From Curtobacterium sp. ER1/6 (GTDB lineage Bacteria > Actinomycetota > Actinomycetes > Actinomycetales > Microbacteriaceae): a stretch of DNA of 64,000 bases. This document shows positions 50,002 to 59,617 of the stretch, piece by piece (the first letter of the stretch is position 1; each line of letters starts with the position of its first letter). A model generated the notes under the pieces. That model made no database searches. It worked only from the letters and a program-made list of their open reading frames with translations, and was not told the DNA's origin. Position numbers and translations under genes: made by a program. The DNA lies in NCBI RefSeq assembly GCF_001742745.1, contig NZ_MJAK01000006.1, positions 96,534 through 160,533 on the forward strand. The letters are read 5' to 3'.

Positions 50002-51236
50002 CCGACACCAGCAACATCACCAACGGGCGGGGCACCGTCCTCGCCGCCACTGCCGCTGCCGTCGACGGCCCAGAGCACGTCGAGGTGCCGACCGCGTACG
50101 ACGCGATCCTGCTCGCCGGCTTCGGTGGCCCCGAGGGCCAGGACGACGTCATCCCCTTCCTCCGCAACGTCACCCGGGGCCGCGGGATCCCGGACGAGCG
50201 GCTCGAGGAGGTCGCGCACCACTACCGCCACTTCGGCGGCGTCAGCCCGATCAACGCGCAGAACCGCGCGCTGAAGGCCGCGCTCGAGGCGGAGCTCGCG
50301 TCCCGCGGCATCGACATGCCGGTGCTGTGGGGCAACCGCAACTGGGAGCCCTACCTGGAGGAGGCCTTCACCGAGGCCGCCGACAAGGGCTACACGAAGC
50401 TCATCGCGATCGCGACGAGCGCGTACTCGTCCTTCTCGAGCTGCCGGCAGTACCGCGAGGACTACGCCCGCGTGCTCACCGAGACCGGCCTGATCGACAC
50501 GATCCAGGTCGACAAGGTCCGGCAGTTCTTCGACCACCCGGGCTTCGTCCGCCCGTTCGTCGACGGCGTGCGTGACGGCATGGCCCGCGCGATCGCCGAG
50601 AACGAGGGGCTCGACGTCGCCACCGAGCTGCGCATCCTGTTCTCGACGCACTCCATCCCGTCCACCGACGCCGCCCGGTCCGGCCCCGACTACCGCGGCT
50701 TCGACGAGCACGGCGCGTACGAGGCGCAGCACCTGGCCGTCGGCGAGGTCGTCCTCGAGCAGGCGTGGAACGAGCTGCTCGAGCAGCCCGAGCACGCGCA
50801 CCTCCGGGGCACGTCGAAGCCCGACTGGAAGCTCGTCTACCAGTCGCGGTCCGGCCCCCCGACGCAGCCGTGGCTCGAGCCCGACATCAACGACTACATG
50901 AACGAGGAGCTCAAGGGCGGTCCGACCCGCGCCGTGCTCATCGTCCCGCTCGGCTTCGTGAGCGACCACATGGAGGTCATGTGGGACCTCGACGAGGAGG
51001 CGACCGAGACCGCGGGCGAGCTCGGCTTCTGGTCGCTGCGCACGCAGACCCCCGGTGTGGACCCGGCGTACGTGTCCGGCCTGGTCGACCTCGTGCTCGA
51101 GCGCGTCAACGGCACGCCGACCGCGGAGCGCCCGCACCTGACGGACATCGGCCCCTGGTACGACGTGTGCCGCCCGGGCTGCTGCGAGAACGTGCGTGCC
51201 GGGTTCAAGCCCGCCGCGGCCGGCGTCGCCCCGTGA
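49998..51236 (+). CDS. hemH: Coproporphyrin ferrochelatase with [2Fe-2S] ligands
   Basis: This enzyme of 412 residues inserts Fe(II) into coproporphyrin III. GFGGPEGQDDV, HHYRHFGGVSPINAQ, the catalytic His in FSTHSIP and the acidic VSDHMEVMWDLDEEA block are present. Cys149 (SSCRQY) and Cys391, Cys395 and Cys396 (CRPGCC) fit the four [2Fe-2S] ligands known in actinobacterial ferrochelatases. The GTG overlaps hemQ (GTGA), and hemC overlaps its end. An N-terminal extension of about 30 residues is poorly conserved. Confidence 0.96.
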   Translation: MTDTSNITNGRGTVLAATAAAVDGPEHVEVPTAYDAILLAGFGGPEGQDDVIPFLRNVTRGRGIPDERLEEVAHHYRHFGGVSPINAQNRALKAALEAELASRGIDMPVLWGNRNWEPYLEEAFTEAADKGYTKLIAIATSAYSSFSSCRQYREDYARVLTETGLIDTIQVDKVRQFFDHPGFVRPFVDGVRDGMARAIAENEGLDVATELRILFSTHSIPSTDAARSGPDYRGFDEHGAYEAQHLAVGEVVLEQAWNELLEQPEHAHLRGTSKPDWKLVYQSRSGPPTQPWLEPDINDYMNEELKGGPTRAVLIVPLGFVSDHMEVMWDLDEEATETAGELGFWSLRTQTPGVDPAYVSGLVDLVLERVNGTPTAERPHLTDIGPWYDVCRPGCCENVRAGFKPAAAGVAP

Positions 51237-52309
51237 CGGACGGCTCCGCTGCGATCCGGCTCGGTACCCGTGCCAGCCGGCTCGCGGTCGCGCAGTCGCA
51301 GGACGTCGCCGACCGCCTGGCGAAGGCGGCCGGGCGACCGGTCGAGCTCGTCACCGTGACGAGCGAGGGCGACACGAACCGCGCCTCGCTCGCGAGCCTC
51401 GGCGGCACCGGCGTGTTCGCCAGCGCCCTGCGCGAGGCCCTGGTCGCCGGCGAGGTCGACGTCCTCGTGCACTCGCTCAAGGACCTGCCGACCGCGCCGT
51501 ACGACGGCCTGACGATCGCCTCGGTGCCGAAGCGCGCCGACGCCCGAGACGTCCTGGTCGCGCGGAACGGCGCGACGGTCGAGACCCTGCCCGAGGGCGC
51601 GAAGGTCGGCACGGGGTCACCCCGCCGCGTCGCGCAGCTCAAGGCCAAGCGTCCCGACCTCGACGTGATCGACATCCGCGGCAACATCGACACCCGGCTC
51701 GGTCGGGTGGACGACGACCTCGACGCCGTCGTGCTCGCCGCCGCGGGCCTCGGACGCATCGACCGGCTGAACGCCGCGACGGAGCTCCTCGACCTCGGCT
51801 TCTGGCCGAGCGCCCCGGGCCAGGGGGCGCTCGCGGTCGAGATCCGCGCGGACGAGACCGACAAGGGCCTGCTCGCCGCGCTCCGGAAGCTCGACCACGC
51901 ACCGACCCGGCTCACCGTGACGGCCGAGCGCGAGGTGCTCGCGAAGCTCGAGGCGGGTTGCTCCGCACCGATCGGCGCCACGGCGGTCGTGGACGCCGAG
52001 CTGCTGCTCGTGTCGGCGACGGTCTACCGCCCGGACGGCTCGGAGTACCGCACGGCGTCGCACGCCGCGCACCTCGACGGGTCCGCGCAGGACCGTCTCG
52101 ACGAGGCACTCGAGGTGGCCGGTCGGGTCGCCGCCGAGCTGCTGGAGAACGGTGCGGCCGAGCTCGCCGACCTGGCCTCCTCGGTCTCCGGCACGCCCGC
52201 CGAGGGCGACCACTCCGCCGGACCCGGTCTTGCGACGCCCGGGGCCGAGCAGCCGGCCGACGACGCCTCGACGAACACCGCGTCCACGCCGACCACCGCG
52301 ACGGACTAG
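51233..52309 (+). CDS. hemC: Hydroxymethylbilane synthase
   Basis: This enzyme of 358 residues polymerises four porphobilinogens. IRLGTRASRLAVAQSQDVAD, VHSLKDLPT, GTGSPRRVAQL, DIRGNIDTRLGRV and the dipyrromethane-cofactor Cys in LEAGCSAPIG are all present. The C-terminus carries a ~45-residue Ala/Thr/Pro-rich tail absent from most homologues, which would be disordered. The GTG overlaps hemH (GTGA). The stop is 5 bases before the probable hemD start. Confidence 0.96.
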   Translation: MTDGSAAIRLGTRASRLAVAQSQDVADRLAKAAGRPVELVTVTSEGDTNRASLASLGGTGVFASALREALVAGEVDVLVHSLKDLPTAPYDGLTIASVPKRADARDVLVARNGATVETLPEGAKVGTGSPRRVAQLKAKRPDLDVIDIRGNIDTRLGRVDDDLDAVVLAAAGLGRIDRLNAATELLDLGFWPSAPGQGALAVEIRADETDKGLLAALRKLDHAPTRLTVTAEREVLAKLEAGCSAPIGATAVVDAELLLVSATVYRPDGSEYRTASHAAHLDGSAQDRLDEALEVAGRVAAELLENGAAELADLASSVSGTPAEGDHSAGPGLATPGAEQPADDASTNTASTPTTATD

Positions 52310-52314
52310 GCACC

Positions 52315-53145
52315 ATCACGGACGACACCACCCCCGCCGCGGACGAGGCACGACCCCCGGTCGTCCTCGTCCCGCGCGGCGGTGCCTGGGGTGACGTGGT
52401 CGCCGAGGCGGCACGCGCACGCGGGCTCGCGCCCGTCGTGGTCCCGCTCATCACGGACGCGCCGCCGGCGGACCCGGCAGCCCTCGACGCGGCCCTCGCC
52501 CGACTGACGGACCCGGCCGGGAGGCGCGACGCACCACCCGCGGACCGCACCCGTCCCGACGGGGCCGGTCCCGGCGCCCCCTGGCTGGCGGTGACCAGTG
52601 CGACGGCCGTGCGCGTGGTCGCCGGGCGGATGCCGCGCCTCCCGGCCGGTGTGCGCGTGGCGTGCGTCGGCGGGGCGACCGCACGGGCCGCCCGTGACGC
52701 CGGGTGGTCCGTCGACCTGGTGCCCGACGAGGAGTCGGCGGCCGGGCTCGCGGCCGCGCTGCCGGCCGACGCGCCGCACGTGCTCTTCCCCCGCTCCGAG
52801 ATCGCGGCGCCCACCTTCGTGGACGCGCTGCGGGCCCGCGGCATCCCGGTGTCGGAGGTGGTCGCATACCGTACCGTGGGGACGGGCGACGAGCCGGTCG
52901 TCCTCACCCCGCCCCCTGACGCCGTGCTCGTGACGAGCGGCAGCGTCGCGCATCAGGTCGTCCGCCGGATGACACCCCTCGACCCCCGCACGCACGTCGC
53001 GTGCATCGGACCGTCCACCGCCGACGCGGCCCGTGCAGCCGGGCTCCCCGTGCACGTCGTCGCCCGCGAGCGGTCCGCCGAAGCCCTCCTCGACGCCGTC
53101 GTCGAGACCCTCCACCCGAACCCCAGAACAGGAAGGTCATCGTGA
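52315..53145 (+). CDS. hemD: Uroporphyrinogen-III synthase, apparent ATC start
   Basis: The product has about 276 residues. The HemD bilobal pattern is visible: VVLVPRGGAWGDVVAEAARA, LAVTSATAVRVVAG, PHVLFPRSEIA, VVAYRT and VLVTSGSVAHQVV. It cyclises hydroxymethylbilane to uroporphyrinogen III. No ATG, GTG, TTG or CTG lies in frame at the right place: the codon after the hemC stop is ATC (52315) within ACCATCACGGACGAC, and the first downstream GTG would delete the first strand. I use ATC as start. A low-complexity Pro/Arg/Asp segment follows the first half-lobe. Its end overlaps hemB. Confidence 0.85.
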   Translation: MTDDTTPAADEARPPVVLVPRGGAWGDVVAEAARARGLAPVVVPLITDAPPADPAALDAALARLTDPAGRRDAPPADRTRPDGAGPGAPWLAVTSATAVRVVAGRMPRLPAGVRVACVGGATARAARDAGWSVDLVPDEESAAGLAAALPADAPHVLFPRSEIAAPTFVDALRARGIPVSEVVAYRTVGTGDEPVVLTPPPDAVLVTSGSVAHQVVRRMTPLDPRTHVACIGPSTADAARAAGLPVHVVARERSAEALLDAVVETLHPNPRTGRSS

Positions 53146-54197
53146 CCGGACGCTTCCCCCAGGTCCGCCCCCGGCGGCTCCGTGCGACCCCCGCCATGCG
53201 CCGACTCGTTGCCGAGACCCGGATCCACCCCGCCGAGCTCGTGCTGCCGATGTTCATCCGCGAGGGCGCCACCGACGCCGTGGACATCTCGAGCATGCCG
53301 GGCGTGCAGCAGCACTCGCTCGACTCGTTCCGCCGAGCGCTCGATGAGGCCGCGGAGCAGGGCGTCGGCGGCGTGAACCTGTTCGGCGTGCCGACGTCGA
53401 AGGACGCCGAGGGGTCCGGCGCGACCGACCCGGACGGCATCCTCAACGTCGCGATCCGCATCGCGCGCGAAGAGGTGGGCGACGCGCTCGTCGTGCAGTC
53501 CGACCTGTGCCTCGACGAGTTCACCGACCACGGCCACTGCGGGGTGCTCGCGGCCGACGGCTCGGTCGACAACGACGCCACGCTCCTGCGCTATCGCGAC
53601 ATGGCGGTCGCCCAGGCCGAGGCCGGCGCCGAGCTCGTCTGCATGAGCGGCATGATGGACGGCCAGATCGCCGCCGCCCGCGACGCCCTCGACAGCGCCG
53701 GCCACAGCGGCACCGCACTCCTGGCGTACTCGGCGAAGTACGCCTCGGCGTTCTACGGGCCCTTCCGCGAGGCCGTCGCCTCGACGCTCGTCGGGGACCG
53801 CCGGACCTACCAGATCGACGCCGCCGACGGCCGCCAGGGCCTGCGCGAGGTCCTGCTCGACATCGAGGAGGGCGCCGACGTCGTCATGGTGAAGCCCGCG
53901 ATGAGCTACCTCGACGTCCTCGCCCGCACCGCCGACGTCTCCGAGGTCCCCGTGTGGGCGTACCAGATCTCCGGGGAGTACGCGATGATCACGGCGGCCG
54001 CCCAGAACGGGTGGATCGACCGCGACGCCGCGGCGATGGAGGCACTCGTCGGCATCAAGCGCGCGGGCGCGGACGCGATCCTGACGTACTTCGCGGTCGA
54101 CATCGCGCGGAAGCTCAATCAGGAGGCCGGCCTGCGCACGTCCGGCAGCACCGCGGCGGTGTCCGGCGTCGCCTCGACCGGGAAGGCCCCCGAATGA
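53142..54197 (+). CDS. hemB: Delta-aminolevulinic acid dehydratase (porphobilinogen synthase)
   Basis: This 351-residue enzyme condenses two 5-aminolevulinates. The two Schiff-base lysines lie in [17 protein letters not shown] and [11 protein letters not shown]. The metal-site region [15 protein letters not shown] retains two Cys, so the metal set may be mixed Zn/Mg. [10 protein letters not shown] is also conserved. The GTG start follows AGGAAGG. It overlaps hemD and hemL by 4 bp each. Confidence 0.97.
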   Translation: MTGRFPQVRPRRLRATPAMRRLVAETRIHPAELVLPMFIREGATDAVDISSMPGVQQHSLDSFRRALDEAAEQGVGGVNLFGVPTSKDAEGSGATDPDGILNVAIRIAREEVGDALVVQSDLCLDEFTDHGHCGVLAADGSVDNDATLLRYRDMAVAQAEAGAELVCMSGMMDGQIAAARDALDSAGHSGTALLAYSAKYASAFYGPFREAVASTLVGDRRTYQIDAADGRQGLREVLLDIEEGADVVMVKPAMSYLDVLARTADVSEVPVWAYQISGEYAMITAAAQNGWIDRDAAAMEALVGIKRAGADAILTYFAVDIARKLNQEAGLRTSGSTAAVSGVASTGKAPE

Positions 54198-55543
54198 CCA
54201 CCACCGCACCGACCACGACCAACGACGCGCTCTTCGGTCGCGCGAAGGACAGCATCCCCGGCGGGGTGAACTCGCCGGTCCGCGCCTACGGCTCCGTCGG
54301 CGGGACCCCGCGCTTCCTCACGGCCGCGAAGGGCGCGTACGTCACCGACGCCGAGGGTCGCGAGTACGTCGACCTCGTCGCGTCGTGGGGCCCCGCGATC
54401 CTCGGGCACGCCCACCCCGGCACGGTCGAGGCCGTGCAGCAGGCGGCGTCCCGCGGCCTGTCGTTCGGGGCGTCGACCCCGGGGGAGACCGAGCTCGCCG
54501 AGCTCGTGAAGCAGCGCGTGCAGGTCGACGGCGACGGTCCGATCGAGAAGCTCCGGATGGTGTCGACCGGCACCGAGGCGACGATGACCGCGATCCGGCT
54601 CGCCCGCGGCTACACCGGCCGTGACCTGCTCGTGAAGTTCGCCGGGCACTACCACGGGCACTCGGACTCGCTGCTGGCCGAGGCCGGCTCGGGCGTCGCG
54701 ACGCTCGCGCTCCCGGGCAGCGCGGGCATCACCGCCGAGACCGCCGCGCAGACCCTCGTGCTGCCGTACAACGACCTCGACGCCGTGCGGGCCGCCTTCG
54801 ACGAGCACTCCGAGCGCATCGCCGCCGTGATCGTCGAGTCCGCCGCCGCGAACATGGGCGTGCTCGCGCCGGAGCCCGGCTTCAACCGGGCGCTCGCGGA
54901 GATCACGCACGCGCAGGGTGCGCTGCTCATCGTCGACGAGGTCCTGACCGGCTTCCGCGTCGGCCCCGCCGGGTGGTGGGGCCTGGAGGCCGACGGCACC
55001 GTCCCCGAGGGCACCGGGTGGAAGCCCGACATCATCACCTTCGGCAAGGTCATCGGCGGCGGCATGCCCCTCGCCGCGCTGGGCGGCCGTCGGGAGGTCA
55101 TGGACTTCCTCGCACCGCTCGGCCCCGTGTACCAGGCCGGCACGCTCTCCGGGAACCCGCTCGCCGTGGCCGCCGGCACCGCCACGCTCCGGGCCGCGAC
55201 GCCCGACGTGTACGCGCACCTGGACCGGACCGCCGCGACGATCGCCGACGCGACCAGCGCCGCGCTGTCCGCCGAGGGTGTCGCACACACCGTGCAGCAC
55301 GCGGGGAACCTGTTCTCGTTCGCCTTCACCGAGACCGCGCCGCGGAACTACGACGACGTCCGGGCGCAGGACGTCTTCCGGTACGCCCCGTTCTTCCACA
55401 GCATGCTCGACTCGGGGGTCACCCTGCCGCCGAGCGTGTTCGAGGCGTGGTTCGTCACGGCGGCGCACGACGACGCTGCCGTCGGCCGCGTGCTCGACGC
55501 GCTGCCGGCTGCCGCGCGGGCGGCGGCCGCCGCGACGGCCTAG
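54194..55543 (+). CDS. hemL: Glutamate-1-semialdehyde 2,1-aminomutase
   Basis: This 449-residue PLP enzyme converts the HemA product to 5-aminolevulinate. [48 protein letters not shown] and the PLP lysine in [11 protein letters not shown] are diagnostic. The ATG overlaps the hemB stop (ATGA). It is the last gene of the heme operon and is followed by a strong two-tier hairpin. Confidence 0.97.
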   Translation: MTTTAPTTTNDALFGRAKDSIPGGVNSPVRAYGSVGGTPRFLTAAKGAYVTDAEGREYVDLVASWGPAILGHAHPGTVEAVQQAASRGLSFGASTPGETELAELVKQRVQVDGDGPIEKLRMVSTGTEATMTAIRLARGYTGRDLLVKFAGHYHGHSDSLLAEAGSGVATLALPGSAGITAETAAQTLVLPYNDLDAVRAAFDEHSERIAAVIVESAAANMGVLAPEPGFNRALAEITHAQGALLIVDEVLTGFRVGPAGWWGLEADGTVPEGTGWKPDIITFGKVIGGGMPLAALGGRREVMDFLAPLGPVYQAGTLSGNPLAVAAGTATLRAATPDVYAHLDRTAATIADATSAALSAEGVAHTVQHAGNLFSFAFTETAPRNYDDVRAQDVFRYAPFFHSMLDSGVTLPPSVFEAWFVTAAHDDAAVGRVLDALPAAARAAAAATA

Positions 55544-55562
55544 CCCGAGCCACTTCCGCAAG

Positions 55563-55622
55563 ACGCAACGTCGGCGGTTCCTCGCAGCGACATCCCGCTG
55601 CGCGGAGCCGCCGACGTTGCGT
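55563..55622. terminator. Two-tier hairpin terminator of the heme operon
   Basis: Outer 15-bp arms ACGCAACGTCGGCGG (55563-55577) and CCGCCGACGTTGCGT (55608-55622) enclose an inner CGCAGCG/CGCTGCG stem. It lies 20 bases after the hemL stop and before the convergent ABC gene. It has the same two-tier design as the hairpin at 5709. Confidence 0.8.
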
Positions 55623-55668
55623 TTCGCGAGCGGGACGAGCGGGACAACGGCCGGGAGGCGCGGGGCGG

Positions 55669-56454
55669 CTACCGCGCCCGGCGCGCCTGCCAGCGGCCCC
55701 CGTCACGCGACACGGTCAACGGGAACGCGAAGGCGTCGGACACCGCCCCGGACGTGATCACCTCGTCGGCGGGACCCTGCGCCACCACGGCGCCGTCCCG
55801 CAGCAGCATCGCGTGCGAGGTCGACGCGGGCAGGTCCTCGAGGTGGTGCGTCACCATGACGCTGCCGAGGTCCGGGTGTCGCTGCCGCAGGGCGTCGACG
55901 GTCTCGAGCAGGTGCTCGCGCGCGGCGACGTCGAGTCCGGTCGCCGGTTCGTCGAGCAGCAGCAGCCGTGGCTCGCTCATGAGCGCCCGGGCGATGAGCG
56001 TCCGACCGCGCTCCCCCTGGGACAGGACCGGCCAGCGGGAGTCGACCCGTGCCTCCAGGCCGACGTCTGCGACGTGCCGACGTGCCGTGGCGACCTGCTC
56101 GGCCGTCGGTTCCCACCGCAGCATGAGGTCGGCGGTGCCGGTCAGCCCGGTCAGGACGGTCTCGAGCACCGTCAGCGGCGACAGCATCCGGTGGCGGGGG
56201 TCGACGTGCCCGATGTCCTCGCGGAGCTCCCGGACGTCGACGCGACCGAGCCGGCGCCCGAGCAGTTCGACGGTCCCCGCGGTCGGGTGGCCGGCCGCCC
56301 CGAGCACGGTGAGCAGCGTCGACTTGCCCGCACCGTTCGGTCCGAGCAACGCCCAGTGCTCACCGCGCCGGACTGTCAGGTCGACGTCGTGCAGCAGGTC
56401 GCGACCGGAGCGGGTGACGCGGAGGCCGGTGGCGGAGACGAGGAGGTCGGTCAC
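55669..56454 (-). CDS. ABC transporter ATP-binding protein
   Basis: This 261-residue single ATPase domain has Walker A GPNGAGKST, signature LSQGERGRTLIARAL, Walker B LLLLDEP and H-loop VMVTHH. The lineage resembles ModF/YhcG-type stand-alone ATPases rather than a permease-linked importer, and no permease gene is adjacent. The GTG at 56454 overlaps the stop of the upstream regulator gene, so it is translationally coupled to it. The transported or regulated partner is unknown. Confidence 0.9.
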   Translation of the reverse strand: MTDLLVSATGLRVTRSGRDLLHDVDLTVRRGEHWALLGPNGAGKSTLLTVLGAAGHPTAGTVELLGRRLGRVDVRELREDIGHVDPRHRMLSPLTVLETVLTGLTGTADLMLRWEPTAEQVATARRHVADVGLEARVDSRWPVLSQGERGRTLIARALMSEPRLLLLDEPATGLDVAAREHLLETVDALRQRHPDLGSVMVTHHLEDLPASTSHAMLLRDGAVVAQGPADEVITSGAVSDAFAFPLTVSRDGGRWQARRAR

Positions 56455-57821
56455 GTCCCCATCGTGCCGTACCGGTTCCGGACGTCGGCCACGTGCGCGT
56501 CGACGTGGCGCGCGAGGGCGTGCGCCGCGTTCGCGGCGGCCCGTTCGTCCCCGTCGAACGCCCGGTCGAGGTGCGCCGCGAAATCCGTGACACCCCACTG
56601 CCGGAACGGCGGCGGTTCGTCGAGCAGCAGGAACGCGCGGCTGTGCGTGTAGTGCAGGGCGTCGCGTACGAACGGGTCGGGGACGTGGTCGGCGATCCAC
56701 CCGGCCAGGTCGACCAGCGCACTCGTCAGTCGCGGGTCGCGGACGGTCGCGTGGCGGCGGACACGGTCGACGATCGCCCGGGCCTCGGCGACCTGCGTGT
56801 GGTCGTCGTGTCCGACCAGGATCCGGAGACCGAGCTCGGCGAACGCGACGACGGCGGCGGCGTTCTCCGCCCACTCGTCGAGCGACGGCGTGCGGGGGCT
56901 GAAGTCGGTGCGGTTGCCCGGGAGGAACCGGGCGAGCCCCATGACCTCGAGCTGCCGGACCGCGAGGTCCGCATCGGCGTCCCGTTGCCCGGTGATCCGC
57001 ACGACGTCGTCGACGGTGTACCGCTGCCCGGCCTCGAGCGCGCCGCTGCGGACCGCTCCGAGCAGGGCGTCCCAGGCGGTGCCGGCGGCGCTCGACGGCA
57101 CGACGCTCGGGACGGCCGGACGCAGGTCCGACGGACGCACGAGGGTACCGTCCGCCAGCCCGGCCTGCGTCTCGACGTCGGCGACCCGGACGTCGCGGAA
57201 CCGGGCGAGCGCGTGGGCGGCGTCGTGGGCCGTGTCACGGTCGCCGGTCGTCGCCGCGAGCAGGGACGAGGCGAGCCAGGCGTCGGCGTCCCAGGTGCGC
57301 CACGCGGTCCCCGGCACGAGCCCGAACGTGACGAGCTCGAGCATGCGTCGCGTGAAGCGTGCGAGCAGGACGTCGGGACACACGTCCACCCAGAACCCGA
57401 GCGTCGCGAGCAGCGCCGACCGTGCGCCGTCCGACCGGAGGCGCAGGGCTCGGTCGGCCTCGTCGACGAGCGTGCGGTAGCGGTCGACGTCGTCCGCCGT
57501 CAGCACCGGGACCGCACTGCGGACCGCGTACTCGAGCATGCCGACGAGGGCGCGGGTGCCGGCGGCCCACCGCTCGGGTCCGGCCTGCGTCAGGACGACG
57601 ACGTCGTCGTCGACCCGTCGGGCGAATCCCTGGTACTCGAGCCGGAAGAGCGCCCCGCGCACCGCACCGGGCGCGGCACCGAGTCGCGCGGCGAGCTCGG
57701 CGACCGACCACGGTCTGCCCTCCGCGAGCACGCCGGACCGAGCGGCGCGGAGGATCGCCAGCCACGTGTCGTCCCACGGCGTCTCCCGGGTGTCCGCCCG
57801 GTCGGCCCCCGTGTCCCGCAC
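56451..57821 (-). CDS. Double-module GntR/FCD-like regulator
   Basis: This 456-residue protein is made of two tandem modules, each a winged-helix segment followed by a helical FCD-like domain. Module 1 begins TPWDDTWLAILRAARSGVLA; module 2 begins TAWDALLGAVRSGALEAGQR. The end of module 2 (PPFRQW, then AANAAHALARHVDAHVADVR) aligns with the end of the neighbouring GntR protein (PPFEQW, then AAEAGRALTRNIEHHIDAVR). The GTG at 57821 lies 8 bases after that gene's stop. The fused form is unusual. It could be an intramolecular dimer or a protein that lost DNA binding. Confidence 0.7.
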   Translation of the reverse strand: MRDTGADRADTRETPWDDTWLAILRAARSGVLAEGRPWSVAELAARLGAAPGAVRGALFRLEYQGFARRVDDDVVVLTQAGPERWAAGTRALVGMLEYAVRSAVPVLTADDVDRYRTLVDEADRALRLRSDGARSALLATLGFWVDVCPDVLLARFTRRMLELVTFGLVPGTAWRTWDADAWLASSLLAATTGDRDTAHDAAHALARFRDVRVADVETQAGLADGTLVRPSDLRPAVPSVVPSSAAGTAWDALLGAVRSGALEAGQRYTVDDVVRITGQRDADADLAVRQLEVMGLARFLPGNRTDFSPRTPSLDEWAENAAAVVAFAELGLRILVGHDDHTQVAEARAIVDRVRRHATVRDPRLTSALVDLAGWIADHVPDPFVRDALHYTHSRAFLLLDEPPPFRQWGVTDFAAHLDRAFDGDERAAANAAHALARHVDAHVADVRNRYGTMGT

Positions 57822-57829
57822 CGCTCCGG

Positions 57830-58498
57830 TCAGCCCCGCGAGGAGCGGACCGCGTCGATGTGGTGCTCGATGTTCCGGGTGAGCGCACGCCCGGCCTCGG
57901 CGGCGGTCTCGCCGTCGCGGTCCTCCAGCGACTCGCGCAGGATCGAGAAGAACGCCTCGGAGTCCCACTGCTCGAACGGCGGCGTCGGGTTCAGCGTGAA
58001 CCGGACGCGCTCGAGGGCACCCTGTGCCGCGTTCCGCACGAGCGGGTTGCCCGAGTGCTCGACGGCGAACTCGATGACGGCCGTGACCGCGCCGCTGAAG
58101 CCGTTGTCGCGGACCTTCCGCAGGTCGTCCGCGCGGTCCAGGAGCTTCCGCAGGTCGCGGACCTCGGCGTCGGAGTACTCCGGGACGCCCCAGCGCAGGC
58201 TGAGCTCGAAGAACCCGGCCATCGCACGGCTCGCGGTCACCCAGTCGTCGAGCGTCGGGGTCGCGACGCGGGTGTACCGGTTCGCCTCCATCTCGACGAG
58301 CCCGATGTCGACGAGCTTCGCGATCGCCTCGCGGATGGGCGTTCGACTGACGCCGAGCCACGCGACGAGCTCGTCGTCGTTGAGGCGCTCGCCGTGCTCG
58401 AGGGTCCCGTCGCGGAGCGCGGCCAGCATCTTCTCGTAGACGACGTCACGCAGGAGCTTCCGGGGGGAGTTCTCGACGGTCGACTTGGGGACGGGCAT
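57830..58498 (-). CDS. GntR-family regulator with FCD-like domain
   Basis: This 222-residue protein has an N-terminal winged helix (GTLEHGERLNDDELVAWLGV, SRTPIREAIAKLVDIGLVE), matching the GntR signature, and a C-terminal helical ligand domain. It heads an operon with the double-module homologue and the ABC ATPase. A palindrome CAAGCGCTTG lies 58 bases upstream. The ligand is unknown. Confidence 0.9.
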   Translation of the reverse strand: MPVPKSTVENSPRKLLRDVVYEKMLAALRDGTLEHGERLNDDELVAWLGVSRTPIREAIAKLVDIGLVEMEANRYTRVATPTLDDWVTASRAMAGFFELSLRWGVPEYSDAEVRDLRKLLDRADDLRKVRDNGFSGAVTAVIEFAVEHSGNPLVRNAAQGALERVRFTLNPTPPFEQWDSEAFFSILRESLEDRDGETAAEAGRALTRNIEHHIDAVRSSRG

Positions 58499-58556
58499 GC
58501 GCTGCTCCTCACAGGGTCCGGTGTGTGCCGTGTACCAAACCTAGCGTGTCACTGAG

Positions 58557-58566
58557 CAAGCGCTTG
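58557..58566. promoter_or_regulatory. Palindrome CAAGCGCTTG upstream of the GntR gene
   Basis: This exact 10-bp palindrome with central CG, of the LacI/GalR operator type, lies in the promoter region of the GntR-ABC operon. No lacI gene is adjacent, so a distant regulator is possible. Confidence 0.4.
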
Positions 58567-58592
58567 GGAAATCGCCCGCGAGGGCGTCGGCG

Positions 58593-59570
58593 TCACCCCC
58601 GGACGTCGACCACCGTCCGCCCGTGCACGCGGCCGGCGACGACGTCCGCGCCCACCGCCACCGCACGTTCGAGGTCGACCGTCCGGGTGACGTCGGCGAG
58701 CAGGACGCGGTCGAGGTCGGTCGCGAGCCGGTCCCACGCCCGCTGCCGGAGCGGGAGCGGGGCCTCGACCGAGTTGATGCCGAGCAGTGACACCGCACGC
58801 AGGATGAAGGGCATCACGGTCGTCGGCAGCGCCGAGTCCTGCGCGAGGCCGCATGCGGTGACCGCCCCGCCCCACCGCGTCGACGCCAGGACGTTCGCGA
58901 GCGTCGCACCCCCGACGCTGTCGACGGCACCGGCCCAGGTCGCCCGCTGCAGCGGCCGGCCGAGCTCGGCGATCGTCGCCCGGTCGACGACCTCGGTGGC
59001 ACCGAGCGCGCGGAGCGAGGCCTCGTTCGACGTCCGCCCCGTCGACGCGGTCACCCGGTACCCGCGGGCGGCGAGCAGTGCGATCGCGACCGTGCCGACA
59101 CCGCCGGACGCTCCCGTCACGAGGACCGGGCCGTCGTCCGGGGACACCGTGCGCTCGAGCGCGAGCACCGAGAGCATCGCGGTGAAGCCGGCGGTGCCGA
59201 TCGCGGCGGCGAAGGAGTCCTCGACGGCGTCGGGCAGCACCACGAGGGCGCCGCTCGGCACCACCGCGTGCTCCGCCCAGCCGCCGTACCGCGTCTCGCC
59301 GAGGCCGGCGCCGTTGCAGACCACCCGGTCGCCGATCGCGACGTCGTGGACACCGGGGCCGAGCGCCGACACCGTCCCGACGACGTCGATGCCGGGGACG
59401 AGCGGGTCGATGCGGGCGACACCGGGGTTGCCGGCCAGGGCGAGCCCGTCCTTGTAGTTCACGCTCGAGCACGTCACGTCGACGAGGACCTCGCCCTCGG
59501 TGGGGTCCGGCAGGTCGACCTGCGTGACGGTCGGCGGGGTGGAACGGGAGACGAGGACTGCGCGCGTCAT
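58593..59570 (-). CDS. MDR-family oxidoreductase, AcuI/YhdH-like
   Basis: This 325-residue zinc-free medium-chain reductase of the acryloyl-CoA reductase/YhdH group has SSVNYKDGLALAGNPGVAR, PGIDVVGTV, NADPH site VTGASGGVGTVAIALLAARG and GINSVEAPLPLRQRAWDRLA. The reaction is probably reduction of an enoyl compound or quinone. The ATG (MTRAVLVS) is at 59570. A 47-base gap separates it from the end of pfkA on the same strand. Confidence 0.92.
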   Translation of the reverse strand: MTRAVLVSRSTPPTVTQVDLPDPTEGEVLVDVTCSSVNYKDGLALAGNPGVARIDPLVPGIDVVGTVSALGPGVHDVAIGDRVVCNGAGLGETRYGGWAEHAVVPSGALVVLPDAVEDSFAAAIGTAGFTAMLSVLALERTVSPDDGPVLVTGASGGVGTVAIALLAARGYRVTASTGRTSNEASLRALGATEVVDRATIAELGRPLQRATWAGAVDSVGGATLANVLASTRWGGAVTACGLAQDSALPTTVMPFILRAVSLLGINSVEAPLPLRQRAWDRLATDLDRVLLADVTRTVDLERAVAVGADVVAGRVHGRTVVDVRG

Positions 59571-59617
59571 GCGCCGGACGCTACCCCGTGCCTCCCGTCC
59601 GACGTGGCGGGACCGCG

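Noticed and set aside
59589..59603. CCTCCCGTCC near the pfkA end as a sixth terminator of the family
   Set aside because: Only one arm is present, so no stem can form.
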